DNA of 61,090 nt from Penium margaritaceum (lineage: Eukaryota > Streptophyta > Zygnematophyceae > Desmidiales > Peniaceae). The first letter of the stretch is position 1. Each line of letters starts with the position of its first letter. This document shows, one piece after another, positions 32,600 to 44,275 of the stretch. Under the pieces are notes generated by a model. The model saw only the letters and a list, made by a program, of their open reading frames with translations. It was not told the DNA's origin and ran no database searches. The stretch is from contig SZWC01000092.1 in assembly GCA_023375785.1 (NCBI GenBank), positions 26,477 through 87,566 of the forward strand. Direction: 5' to 3'. The translations under genes and the position numbers were made by a program.

Positions 32600-34180
32600 G
32601 TGGGCTGAGTCCCCATGCCTTCATGGAGAACTGCTACTTCTCACGGGTCACTGGCTTGGTGCAAAAATCAGTGACCTGCTTGCTGGTTGGAGTAAACTCC
32701 AGCTTGATAGCACCCTCATGCACCATGTGCTTGATGAAGTGATATGCAATGTCAATGTGCTTGGTGCGTGCATGGTGCTTAGGATTCTTGGCGAGTGCGA
32801 TTCTGCTCTAGTTGTCCATGCGCACAGGAACTGGAACTGCTGTACTCCCTCCCATCTCTGCCATGAGACGCTGAAGCCAAACTGCTTCCTTGGCACCAAA
32901 GCTGAGAGAGACGTACTCAGGTTCCGTGCTTGAGGTTCCCACAACCACTTGCCGCTTGCTACACCAGCTGATGGTCCCACCATTCATGAGGAACACATGT
33001 CCAGAGATGGATTTCTGATCCTTAGGATTTGAAGCTCAATCTGTGTTTGTATAGCCGATGATGTTGTTGTCCTTGCCATTGTAGGTGATGCCAATATTGA
33101 TGGTTCCCGCAACGTAGTGGAAGATCTGCTTCACTGCCTTCGGGGTTGTCCATGTGCTTGCTCACAGCGCTAACAGTGTGTGCGAGGTCTGGCCTGGTTG
33201 CAACCATCAAGTACATGAGGCTGCCGACGACACTCTGGTTCTTCTGCCGCTCAGCTGCATTTGCTTCATTATTGAAGCTCACGAGGTACTCTCGCGTCTC
33301 CAGCGGCATGCCGATGGGTTTTGCCTCTGCCATGCCGAACCGCTACAAGACATCCTTGATGTAGCGGCTCTGCTCTAGCGAGAGAGATCCTGATTTGCGG
33401 TCACGTGTGATCTGGATTCCAAGGAAGTATGATGCCTCCTCGAGATCAGACATCTGGAAGCGCTCTTGCATGGCCTCCTTGAACTCTTGCAGTGCAAATA
33501 GGCAGTTGGAAAGGAGGAGCATGTCACCCACATAGACGATGATGATGAGTACCTCATGACCATGCTACCAGCAATAGACGTTGTAGTCACACTCACTACG
33601 CTCACACCCCATGCACTAAAACGCCGCATCCAACTTCTGGTTCCAAGCACGCGACGCTTGCTTGAGTCCGTACAGCGACTTCTTCAGCTTGCAAACCAGG
33701 TGCTCCTGGCCATCCATGACGAACCCCTCCGGCTGCTCCATGTAAATCTCCTCCTCCAGGTCAATGTTCAAGAATGTCGTCTTGACGTCCATGTGGTGGA
33801 TCTCAAAGTCCTCTGCTGCTGCATAGGAAAGGAGCGTACGCACTGAGGAAAACTTTGCAACAAGGGCAAAGCTATCTGTGTTGTCGATGCCTTCCTACTG
33901 CGAGTAGCCCTTGGCGACCAGCCTTGCCTTGTACTTTTCCCGGTTGCCATCTGCTCCCCGCTTCTTCTTGAACACGCACTTGCATTTGATCATTTCACGT
34001 CCAGGTGGACGCTCAGCCAGCTCCCACGTACCATTGTCGAGCTGCGATTGTATTTCTTGCTGAACCGCTTGCCCCCAATCTGCCGCATCTGGTGACGCCA
34101 TGGCCTCCTTGTACGACGCCGGCTCATCAGAGTCTGCTGCAACTGCGACAGTCATCTGGTCTGGTTTTTTTAGCATCCAG
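32600..34180 (-). pseudogene. F1-f RNase H and RT, broken
   Basis: RNase H 32808-32996 (MNGGTISWCSKRQVVVGTSS). RT pieces 33343-34176. The catalytic motif is YVGD (33523-33534), a loss of the first Asp. IQSQLDNGT keeps CAG here. RT start ADSDEPASYKEAMASPDAADW is open at 33895-34176. Several frame breaks. Confidence 0.9.
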
Positions 34181-34191
34181 ATTTGCCCAGC

Positions 34192-35835
34192 TCACCAGGC
34201 TTGTAGCGTACCCTGAGAGGGTACCTTCGACCTGATGCTAGAGCGTAAGCAAACGGCTGATGCGGTGCTGGCGGCACAACTTTCTCTCCTTCTGCCAATG
34301 GCCGCTATATCTGCTACATCAGACATGGGAGAGTGGACTGGTTCTCCCACTGTCACAATGGAGGAAGGATTAGGAGAGACTCGGTCAGGAAGGATATCTT
34401 CTCCCACTCCCTCGTCAGCAGCTTCTTTTGCTGCCTCTTCACAGACAATGTTGGTGCCGATGACGTTGCTCTTGTTGAAGACGACATCCTTGGAGATGAT
34501 GACTTGGCCTTTATCCCTCTTGTAGAGGCAATACGCCTTGCTTGCCACGTTGTAGCCAATCATCAGCATCTGGGCGCTCTTCGCATCCCACTTTTGCCGC
34601 TTCTCCTTTGGCACGTGCATGTGCGCTAAGTTGTCGAACGCGCGAAGATGACCTATGCTCGGCTTCTTTCTGAACCACGCCTCGTATGGCGTCATCTGCT
34701 CCAGGGCCTTGGTTGGACTGCAGTTCTTGATGTACACCGTAGTGCTTACTGCTTCGGCCCAAAATTCGTAGGGGAGCCGTGCCACGTGTAGCATGGAGCG
34801 CGCCGACTCAACGATGGTGCGGTTGGCGCATTCTGCTATGCCGTTCTGCTGCGGCGGGTATGGTACGGTGCGCTGCGCCTTGATGCCTGATGCTACGAGG
34901 TAGTCCTGGAACTCCTCGCTCAGGTACTCTCCACTGCGGTGGCTGTGTAGCGCCTTGATTTTCTTGCCAGTTTGGTTCTCCACCATGGCCTTGAACTCCT
35001 TGAACGTGTCAAACCACTAGTCCTTGGAGGAAAGGAAGTAAACAAAAGAGTAACGGCTCAAATCATCAATGAAGGTGTGAAATACCTAGACCTTCAAAGC
35101 TATGGGTCTGTATCAGGCCGGACAAGTTTGTGTGGACCAGCTCCAGCACCTCCTTCACGCACTCTTCTGCTCTTGAGAACGGCTCGCGATGCTGCTTCCC
35201 CTCCAAACAGCCGATGCACAATAACTGCTCAAAATTAGAGATGGTGGGCAAGTCACGCTCCATATGCTTTGTTTGAAGTTGCTGCAAGGCGCACATACCG
35301 ATGTGGCCGTAGCGCGCATGCCAGATTTCGCCATCAGAGGCCTGTACCACTGCTGCAAGGCTCTGCTCGCGCGGGATCTTGGTCACCCCCAACACGCGGT
35401 ACATATCGCCTTCTTTCACCAACCTGGCCAACTTCTCTCCTGTTTCCTTGTCGAGGATGTAGCCATAGTCATCGTAGAAGACGACACGCAGTCCTGTGTT
35501 GGTGAGAGAGTACACTGAGAGAAAGGTTGAACGCAGCATCAGGCACATACAAAATGCAATGGAACACTCCTATTTCAATGCCACGCGGGATCTCCAACCA
35601 CATCTCCACAATCCCAATCCCATCAGCATACACCACCCGATCATCACCCAAAGTAATCGGACGGGGGGGAATGGAGAGCAGCTACGTAAACTACTCCTTG
35701 TGGTGCGTCAGACTCTTGGTACACCCCGAGTCCTTGTACCACGCCAGATCGGCCTTTTCCTTATGCGACATGTCAGATTTCGCCATGAAGAGGCGGTCGC
35801 ACACCTCCTTGACAAAGTTCATGTTGCAAAACTGA
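34192..35835 (-). pseudogene. F1-f integrase and protease, broken
   Basis: 264 codons open at 34192-34986: second Asp of the core replaced by His (HSHRSGEY), third acid kept in altered surroundings (NGIAECANRT). Upstream 35066-35548 holds WHARYGHIG, CIGC and VHTNLSG, where the first Asp reads Asn. The protease (YKDSGCTKS near 35730) keeps DSG. At least two catalytic residues are lost. Confidence 0.9.
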
Positions 35836-36781
35836 TGCACGCTGGTCTGGTTCTGCTGCTGCTTCTGCTGCTGACGTTGTTGTGACTTCTACTACTGTTG
35901 CTGTGGAGATTGCTACTTCTACTCCTGTTGCTGTTGCTCTTTGTTATCCCTCTTGAACTTGAAGCACTCTTTCTTGTAGTGCCCCTCTTTCTGGAGGTAG
36001 AGGCACTTGCCCTTCTTCTTGCCTCTCTGCTGCCCAATCTGCTACTGGTGTAGGTTGTCTGAGCCCATGGCCATGAAAGCTCCTTCATTGCTGATACTAC
36101 CGCCATTGCACTTTGCGGCATTGCGACGCAGTTCTACCTGCACCAGGTGCGTGAAGATAAAGTCCAGGTCGAGAGTCGGCTGGCACTCTAGCGTCTCTCG
36201 CATCATGTCAAAGCTCGTTCGGAGTCCCCTCAGCAAGAGGAGGACGAAGCGCGTGTCTTCCACAGGGTTCCCGGCTGCTTTTAGCTCCTTTGCCAACTCC
36301 TTTGCCCTGTCCAAGTACGCCTCCATCCCTTCGCCACCCTGCATTTTCAACGCCATTATCTTCTCCTCCAAAGCATGAGGAACGTAGGATCCTTCTTCTC
36401 TTACTTCTTTCACAACGTGTCCTAGCCCTCTTTTGCAGTAACCTTGTCACTCGCGTACTAAAGATGCGGGTTGGAGATCGTGTTGACAAGCAGCCTGTAG
36501 GCCTGCTTGTCCTTCTTCTTCCACTCCTCATATGCCGCTGCTACAGTTGTAGATGAACTTGCATCTACTGCACCTTTCTGCGGCGTCTTCCCCGCCACCA
36601 CCTCTGCTACGGTGATGCATTTTGCCTGTGGAGGCGGAGCGCACTCGTTGTCGCTCACCATCTCCCACAAGCCCCTCTCTTCCAAAAGGAGGCGGGTACG
36701 GATCTTCCAAAACGTGAAATTGGTGCGTCCTTCGAGCCTCTCCAAGGGCTGGGCTGCTGTTACCACGCCTGATGCTGCCAT
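35836..36781 (-). pseudogene. F1-f gag and Gln-rich linker, broken
   Basis: ATG at 36781 (MAASGVVTAAQPLERLEG), open to 36458; TAG then interrupts at the QYVSDKAT region. 36042-36413 encodes KMQGGEGMEAYLDRAKEL. Knuckle near 35965-36010 (CLYLQKEGHYKKEC), where Cys2 is Leu. Subtype differs from F1-a/c (PPPQAK, DASSSTT), matching F1-g and F1-j. Confidence 0.88.
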
Positions 36782-37502
36782 TTTGAGCCTTGGTGATGCT
36801 TTTCGCTGCCCTTGAGTGGCGGCGCTACCCCTGCTTCTGCTGTTGCTTGAGCCAGAATTCTGTCTAACAGAAAATGGACTGTAGAGGCCAGCAGACTAGG
36901 AATTTTGAAGAACTGAGCCCACCACTGGACAATTCAGCTCAAAACCTTTCAGATCGACCAATAAAACAGGATCATCAACGGGGGATTTTTAGAGATATCT
37001 CCCTTTGAAAACAGGGTATGCTTCTGCTCCTACTCCAGCTCACACCAGCCAGCTTGTAAACAGTGTTTCCCTGTTCCCACGCCTGCTGCTGCCATATTGA
37101 GCTTTGTTGATGCTCAGCGCTACCCTTGAGAGGCGGCGTTACTCCTGCTTCTACTACTGTTTCTACCAGAAATCTTTCTGATAGAAAATGGACTCTAGAG
37201 GCCAGCACACTAGGAATTTTCTAGAACAAAGCCCACTACTGGAAAATTCAGCTCAAAAACGTTTTGATCGATCCATAAACCCGGGTCATCAACAGGGGAT
37301 TTTCAAACATATGCCCTTGTGAAAACAGAGTATGATGCGGCTCCTACTCCAACTCACACAAGCCAGCTTGTAAACGACGTTTCTCCCAAACATACCAATG
37401 GAATGTAAATGCTTTTGCACCAATGAAAATCTTGGGAAAAATACTTCAATTTGCATTTGGTAGTTTTTGAACGTGACATAGAAATGAGAGAGTTATGGTC
37501 AT
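36782..37502 (-). other. F1-f leader, partly duplicated
   Basis: Leader sequence 36782-37075, then a second gag start context (CTGCTGCCATATTGAGC at 37083-37099) and a second leader copy 37100-37502. The two copies are diverged, so this is a genuine old duplication rather than an assembly overlap. No LTR follows. Confidence 0.75.
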
Positions 37503-37542
37503 GTATTTGTCAACTTGTAATGACCATAACTCTCTCATTTCT
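37480..37542. repeat. Perfect 23 bp inverted repeat at head-to-head junction
   Basis: Arms 37480-37502 and 37520-37542 are exact reverse complements (AGAAATGAGAGAGTTATGG...), loop of 17 bases. The arms are leader sequence of F1-f and F1-g, and weaker complementarity extends outward through both leaders and gags. Confidence 0.9.
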
Positions 37543-37860
37543 GAATCTACTTTAAAAGGTAGCAGATTCGGAGAAATGCCATTTATAAGCTGGCTGGTGT
37601 GAGCTTCAGTAGGAGCGACAATATACCCTATTTTCAAAAGGGCATATCTCTAAAAATCCCCTGTTAATGATCCTGTTTTATGGGTCAATATGAAAGGTTT
37701 TTAACTGAATTTTCCAGTGGTGGACTTAGTGTTGCCCAATTCCCAATCTACGAGCCTCTATAGTCCAATTTCTGTCACACAGATTTTTGGCAAAAGCAAC
37801 AGCAGAAGCAGGGATAGCACCGCCACTCAAGTGCAGCGTTGAGCCTCACCAAAGCTCAAA

Positions 37861-38840
37861 ATGGCAGCAGCAGGCATGGTAACAGCACCCTAGCCCTTGG
37901 AGAGGCTGGAAGGATGTGCTAACTTCACGATTTGGAAGACCCGTATCCGCCTCCTTTTGGAGAAGAGGAGCTTGTGGGAGGTGGTGAGCGGCGACGAGCA
38001 CGCTCCGCCTCCACAGGTAAAAGGCATCACTGCACTAGAGGTCATGGCAGGGAAGACGCTGCAGAAAGGTGCAGCAGATGCAAGTTCATCTACAACTGTA
38101 GTAGCGTCATGTGAGGAGAGGAAGAAGAAGGATAGGCAGGCCTAAAGGCTGCTTGTGAACACCATCCCCAACCCGCATCTAAAATGCGTGAGTGACAAGG
38201 CTACTGCAAAAGAGGGGTGGGACATGTTGTGCAAGAAGTATGAGAGTAATGATCTTGCATTCCTCATGCTTTTGGAGGAGAAGATGATGGTGTTGAAAAT
38301 GTTGGGTGGGAAAGGGATGGAGGCGTACTGGGACAGGGCAAGGGAGCTGGCGAAGCAGCTGAAACCGGCCGGCTACACAATGGAAGACACCTGCTTCATC
38401 TTCCTCTTGCTAAGGGGACTCCCAACAAGCTATGACACGATGTGACAGACATTGGAGTGCCAGCCAACTCTCGACCTGGACTTCATCTACACATACTTGG
38501 TGCAGGTAGAACTGTGTCGTAATGCAGCAAAGCGCAATGGTGGCAATAACCGTAAAGCAGATTTTATCGCCCTGGGCTCATAGGACCAGCAACAGCAGCA
38601 GTTCGGGCAGCAGAGAGGCAAGAAGAAAAGCAAGTGCCGCTATTGCAAGAAAGAGGGGTAACTAATCAAAAGAGTGCTTCAAGTTCAAGAAAGACCAGAA
38701 GGAGCAGTAGTAGTAGCACCAAAAGCAGCAATTTCCACAGCAATAGAAGTAGCAATCATAGTAGTGTCAGTAGCAGCAGTAACAACAGCAGTAGCAGCAG
38801 CAACAGAACCAAACTGGCATACACAATTTTGGCAATATGA
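37861..38840 (+). pseudogene. F1-g gag and Gln-rich linker, broken
   Basis: ATG 37861 (MAAAGMVTA), soon a TAG for CAG in TAPQPLE. Open 37897-38145 (ANFTIWKTRIRLLLEKRSLWE) and 38155-38445 (NPHLKCVSDKATAKEGWD). The knuckle CRYCKKEG near 38635 is shifted by an insertion. The glutamine tract (38700-38815) has the most TAG/TAA codons of any copy. Confidence 0.88.
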
Positions 38841-39962
38841 ACGTGGCCAAGGAGGTGTGCAATCGCCTCTTCATGGCAAAGTCAGATATGTTGCAAAAGG
38901 AGCATGCGAATCTGGCATGGTACAAGGACTTAGGGTGTACCAAGAGTTTGACGTACGACAAGTAGTTTACGCAGCTGCTCTCCATTCCTCTTCGACCGAT
39001 TGTTTTGGATGATGATCGCTTGGTATATGTTGAGTGGATTGGGATTGTGGAGACATGGCTGGAGACCCTGCAGGGCATTGAAGTAGGATTGTTCCATGGC
39101 CTGCTATGTATACCTGAAGTTGCCTTGGAGCAACTTCAAATGAAGCAGATGGTGCGTAACTTGTCCACCATCTCCAACTTTGAGCAACAGTTGTCCATCG
39201 GCTGTTTGGAGGAAAAGCAGCATCGCGAGGCATTCTTTGGAGTAGGGAAGCGCGCGAAGGAGGTGCTGGAGCTGTTCCACACAGACTTGTGAGGCCCGAA
39301 GTAGACCGAGAGCTTTGGAGGCTTTATGTGTATTCTCACCTTCATTGATGATTTCAGTTGTTACACTATTGTGTACTTTGTTCCCTCTAGTTCAAGGCCA
39401 TGGTAGAGAACCAGAAAAGCAAGAAAATCAAGGTATTGCGTAGCGACCGCGATGGAGAGTACATGAGCAAGGACTTCCAAGACGACCTTGCAACAGCAGG
39501 CACCAAGGCATAACGTACCGCGCCATACTCGCAGCAGCAGATAGGTGTAGCAGAACGCGCCAACCAGACCATTATTGAATCAGCATCTCTATGCTTCACG
39601 CGGCTCGACTCACCTTTGATTTTTGGGCGGAAGCCGTGAGCACTGCAGTGCAAATCAAGAACTAAAGTCCCAACAAGGCGTTGGAGCAGATGACACCATA
39701 CGAGGCATGATTTGGCATGAAGCTTAGCGTGAGTCATCTTCGTGCGTTTGGTAGCTTGGCACATATGCACGTGCCCAAGGAGAAGCAAAAGAAATGGGAT
39801 GCGAAGAGCACACAGATGCAGATGATCGGCTATGTTGTAGCAAGCAAGGTGTATTGTCTCTACACGAGGGATACTTGCGACATCATCATCTCCAGGGATG
39901 TCATTTTCAGTGAAAGTAATGTCATTGGCACCAACATCATTTGCGAATAGGCAGCAGAACCA
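38841..39962 (+). pseudogene. F1-g protease and integrase, deleted and split
   Basis: FGNMNVAKEVCNRLF, protease DLG (GAC TTA GGG) for DSG, then at about 39122 a deletion of some 360 bases removes the end of protease and the WHARYGH segment. CIGCLEEKQ, FHTDL (first Asp), RSDRDGEY (second Asp) and AERANQT (third Glu kept) remain, with a ~40-base loss near 39390. Ends at IICE*AAEP with the F1-h insertion. Confidence 0.88.
39958..39962 (+). repeat. F1-h target-site duplication, left (AACCA)
   Basis: AACCA immediately before the F1-h LTR and again at 46867-46871 after it: a perfect 5 bp duplication, the size made by copia integrases. Confidence 0.92.
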
Positions 39963-40621
39963 TGTTGGATCTGGAGGAGAGAGGGAGCCTTGGAGCAGCG
40001 AGCATGTGTGATTGGAATGAAATCACTTGTGCTAAAGAATGGTTTTTGAATCACTCAAAATGATGGAGTACATATAAAGCTAGAGCTTGGGCAAGTCAGC
40101 CCTCTCACAAGCCACACCACTTAGCCATGGAGGCTAAGGCTCACACACTAGAGTCCATAATCTCACACAAGGGAGGAAATCAGCCTAGCAATCAGGCTAA
40201 CCACTCACACACGACCTAGAGAGCTAGAGAATGCTCTCATGGCACACTCCTAGTGGTCACATAACCCACAAACCCATGGAGAATCGCCATGTGTCCATGG
40301 CTAGCACANCAAGGACCTTTTTGGATATTTCTCCCATCAGGTCTTGACCCTGGACCTCTTGCCTTTTTCTTTTCTCAGGCTAAGGCATGGAGCCATCACC
40401 CATGGCCACCCAGACATCGACGGTCCATGACCCCTGAAACTTCGAAAATTCATATCTCTCGATCCGACCGTTGGATCGGCCTCAAACTTGGACGATAGAC
40501 ATTTCACCACCTGATATTTCCAATGAAGAAGTCGGATTGATGATCGGAGCACGCATCCGGTACTTTACTGGAACTTGCTCCTGTAGACCTGAAGCTGAGC
40601 CGGATGGCTCCTTTCCCAACA
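39963..40621 (-). repeat. F1-h 3' LTR (659 bp with a collapsed join)
   Basis: TGTTGGATCTGG start and CTTTCCCAACA end. At the N (40309) about 80 bases present in the partner LTR are missing, so the true LTR was about 738 bp. Confidence 0.9.
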
Positions 40622-40631
40622 ATGTCCCACT

Positions 40632-42610
40632 TTGCCGCAGTCAGAGTGGGCTAAGTCCACATGCCTTCATGCAAAATTGCTGCTTCTCACAGGTCACGGG
40701 CTTGGTGCAAAAATCAGCGACTTGCTTGCAGGTTGGAGTAAACTCCAGCTTGATAGCACCATCCTGCACCATGTGCCTCTTCAAGTGATATGCGATGTCA
40801 ATGTGCTAGGTACGTGCATGGTGCTCAGGATTCTTGGCGAGTGCGATTGTGCTCTGGTTGTCGACGCGTACAGGAACTAGAACTGCTACACTCCCACTCA
40901 TCTCTGCCATGAGACGCTGAAACCAAACTGCTTCCTTGGCTCCAAAGCTGAGACAGACGTACTCAGCTTCCGTGCTTGAGGTGGCCACGACCACCTGCCG
41001 CTTGCTGCACCAGCTGATGGCCCCACCATTCATGAGGAACACATGTCCAGAGATTGACTTGCACGTTTCAGGATTTGAAGCCCAATGTGCATCTGTGTAG
41101 CCGATGATGCTGTTGTCATTGCTGTTGTAGGTGATGCCGATGTTGGCGGTTNACGTGCATGGTGCTCAGGATTCTTGGCGAGTGCGATTGTGCTCTGGTT
41201 GTCGACGCGTACAGGAACTGGAACTGCTACACTCCGACTCATCTCTGCCATGAGACGCTGAAGCCAAACAACTTCCTTGGCTCCAAAGCTGAGACAGACG
41301 TACTCAGCTTCCGTGCTTGAGGTGGCCACGACCACCTGCCGCTTGCTGCACCAGCTGATGGCCCCACCATTCATGAGGAACACATGTCCAGAGATTGACT
41401 TGCACGTTTCAGGATTTGAAGCCCAATGTGCATCTGTGTAGCCGATGATGCTATTGTCGTTGCTGTTGTAGGTGATGTCGACGTTGAAGGTTCCAGCAAG
41501 GTGACGGAAGATCCGCTTCATTGCCTTCTGGTACTCCGGTCCGGGATTAGCCATGTGCTGGCTCACATCGCTCACAGCTTGTGCGAGGTCCGGCCTGGTT
41601 GCCACCATCAAGTACATGAGACTGCCGACGGCGCTCTGGTACTTCTGCCGCTGAACTGCATTTGCTTCTCCACTGAAGCTCACGAGGTACTGCCGCGTCT
41701 CCAGCGCCGTGCCGATGGGTTTGGCCTCTGCCATGCCGAACCGCTATAGGACGTCCTTGATGTAGCGACTCTGCAGTAGCGAGAGAGAGCGTGATTTACG
41801 GTCACGCGTGATTTGGATGCCGAGGAAGTATGACGCCTCCCCGAGATCAGACATTTGGAAGCGCTCCTGCATGGCATCCTTGACCTCATGCGGTGGAAAC
41901 ATGCTGTTGGAAAGGAGGAGCATGTCATCCATATAGATAATGATGATGAGGATCTCATACTCATGCTGCCAGCGATACACGCTCTAGTCACACTCGTTGC
42001 GCTCAAACCCCATGCACTACAATGCCGCATCCAACTTGTGGTTCCAAGCACACGACGCTTGCTTGAGGCCGTAGAGCGACTTCTGCAGCTTGTAAAGCAG
42101 GTGCTCCTGGCCATCCATGACGAACCCCTCCGGCTGCTCCATGTAGATCTCCTCCTCCAAGTCACCATTCAAGAATGCCGTCTTGATATCCATGTGGTGA
42201 ACCTCGAAGTCCTCAGCTAGTGCATAAGAGAGGAGCGTGCACAGAGAGGCAAACTTTGCAACAGGGGCAAAAGTTTCTGTGTAGTCGATGCCCTCGTGCT
42301 GCGAATAGCCCTTGGCGACCAGCCTCGCCTTGTACTTTTCCAGGTTACCATCTGCTCCCTGCTTCTTCTAGAACACCCACTTGCACTTGATCACCTTCCG
42401 TCCAGGTGGACGCTTAGTCAGCTCCCACGTGCCGTTGTCCAGCTGCGACTGTATCTCTTGCTGCACGGCTTGCGTCCTATGTGTTGCATCCGGTGCAGCC
42501 ATGGCTGCCTTGTATGAAGTTAGCTCATGTGAATCTGCTGCAAATGTGACGTTCATCTGTTCTGGTTTCTGTAGCATCCAGAAATGGCCGCGCTCACCAG
42601 GCTTGTAACG
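40632..42610 (-). pseudogene. F1-h RNase H, RT and linker, broken
   Basis: RNase H 41030-41734 (GYTDAHWASN, NGGAISWCSKRQVVVATSS) with an apparent second copy at 40806-41042 caused by the N join. RT 41744-42360 has YMDD (41924-41935), a conservative Val-to-Met change of YVDD. IQSQLDNGT intact. Stops for CAG lie near 41743 (LQRF context) and 42028. A single TAG breaks FKKKQGADGN near 42369. Confidence 0.9.
40812..41492. repeat. 340 bp direct duplicate around single N (41152)
   Basis: 40812-41151 and 41153-41492 (RNase H) are near identical with N between; differences concentrate at the far ends. Probable unmerged contig overlap. The duplicated RNase H motifs are then one. Confidence 0.8.
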
Positions 42611-44275
42611 CACCCAAAGAGGGTACTTGCGACCTGGTGCTAGAGCGTTAGCGGGCGGCTGGTGCCATGCTGTTGGCACAACTACTGCTGCTGGTGGTAC
42701 TACATCTCCCTCGTCTGCTTCTGCCGATGAGGCTGCTGTATCTGCTGCATCAGACATGGGAGAGTAGAGTGATTCTCCCACTGTCACTGTAGACGAAAGA
42801 TCGGGAGAGACTGGGTCTGGAAGGATTTCTGCTCCCACTGTCTCGTCGGCTGTTGGTTCTGCTGCCTCTTCACAGACAATGTTGGTGCCGATGACGTTGC
42901 TCTCGTTGAAGACGACATCCTTGGAGATGATGACATGGCCTGTATCCCTCTCGTAGAGGCGATAGGCCTTGCTTGCCACGTCGTAGCCAATCATCAGCAT
43001 CTGCGCACTCTTTTCGTCCCATTTCTGCCGCTTCTCCTTGGGCACGTGCATGTGCGGCAGGCTGCCAAATTCTCGGAGATGACCCATCCTCGGTTTCTTG
43101 CCGAACCACGCCTCGTACGACGTCATTTGCTCTAGCGCCTGAGTTGGACTGTAGTTCTTGATGTAGGCCGCAGTGCTCACGGCTTCAGCCCAGAAGTCGT
43201 AGGTCAGCCGAGCCGCGTGCAACATGGAGTGTGCCGACTCAACGATGGTGCAGTTGGCGCGTTTAGCTACGCCGTTCTGCTGCGGCGAGTATGGCGTGGT
43301 GCACTACATCTTGATGCCTGCTGCTGTGAGGTATTCCTGGAACTCCTTGCTCATGTACTCTCCACCGCGGTCGTTGCGCAATGCCTTGATTTTCTTGCCA
43401 GTCTGGTTCTCCACCATGGCCTTGAACTCCTTGAACCTGTCAAAGCACTGGTCCTTGGAGGAAAGGAACTACAAAGTAGTGTAACCGCTGAAATCATCAC
43501 TGAAGGTGAGAAAATACCTAGAGCCTCCAAGGCACAGGGTTTGCATCGCGCCACACAAGTCTCTGTGGATTAGCTCCAGCACCTCCTTTGCGTGCTCCCT
43601 TACTCCACAGAACGCCTCTCGGTGCTGCTTCCCCCCCAAACAGCCGATGCACAACTACTGCTCAAAGTTAGAGATGGTAGGCAGGTCACGCAACATCTGC
43701 TTTGCTTGAAGCTGCTGCAAGGCGCGCATGTTGATGTGGCCGTAGCGCGCATGCCAGATCTCGCCATCTGTCGCTTACACCATTGTTGCAAGACTCTCCT
43801 CACGCGGGTTCTTGGTCGCCCCCAGCAGGCGGTACATGTTGCCCTTCTTCACTGACCTGGCCAACTCCTCTCCTATATCCTTGTTGAGGATGTAGCCATA
43901 GTCATCATCGAAGACGCCGCGCAGTCCTGTATTTGTAAGAGAGGAGACTGAGGGGAGGTTGAATGCAGCATCAGGTACATACAGCACGGCATGGAAAACT
44001 CCCACTTCAATGCCATGTGAGGTCTCCAACCACATCTCCACAATCCCAATCCCCTCAGCATAAACCACCCGATCATCACCCAAAGCAATCAGACAGGGGG
44101 GAATGGAGAGCAGCTGTGTGAACCACTCATTGTGGTACGTCAAACTCTTGGTAGACCCCGAGTACTTGTACCACGCCAGATCCGCCTTTTCCTTCTGCGA
44201 CATGTCAGACTTCGCCATGAAGAGGCGGTTGCGCACCTCCATAGTGACGTTCATGTTGCCAAAGTGGCGCACGCT
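42611..44275 (-). pseudogene. F1-h integrase and protease, broken
   Basis: 285 codons open at 42368-43225 cover the integrase C-terminus and linker (MLHAARLTYDFWAEAVS, GHLREFGSLPHMHVPKEK). The third acid is Lys (VAKRANCT near 43260). Core 43351-43654: IHRDLCGAM (first Asp), RNDRGGEY (second Asp). 43775-44272 encodes FGNMNVTMEV and KYSGSTKS, so the protease DSG is YSG. WHARYGHI and CIGC are near 43640-43760. Confidence 0.9.

Larger units (their letters stand above)
32222..37502 (-). mobile_element. F1-f: family 1 element without 5' LTR
   Basis: 3' LTR (with internal deletion), pol, gag and a partly repeated leader; it ends not in an LTR but at the centre of an inverted repeat with F1-g. The 3' LTR start (TGTTTGATCTGG at 32222) lies exactly at the cut in the F1-e LTR, so F1-f probably inserted into that LTR. 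Confidence 0.88.
37520..39962 (+). mobile_element. F1-g: family 1 element, LTRs lost, split by F1-h
   Basis: Leader 37520-37860, gag, linker, protease remnant and integrase to 39962, where F1-h is inserted. It resumes at 46867-47029. No LTR, primer-binding site, RT or RNase H remains. Confidence 0.88.

Noticed and set aside
38690..38820. Glutamine tracts with many TAG and TAA codons as a sign of a genetic code with TAG/TAA = Gln
   Set aside because: Stops also fall at Trp (11072), Ser (VATSSTEAEY in F1-b), Glu (AKNPEHH in F1-b), Tyr and Gly positions, and TGA stops and frameshifts occur. Decay explains it better.
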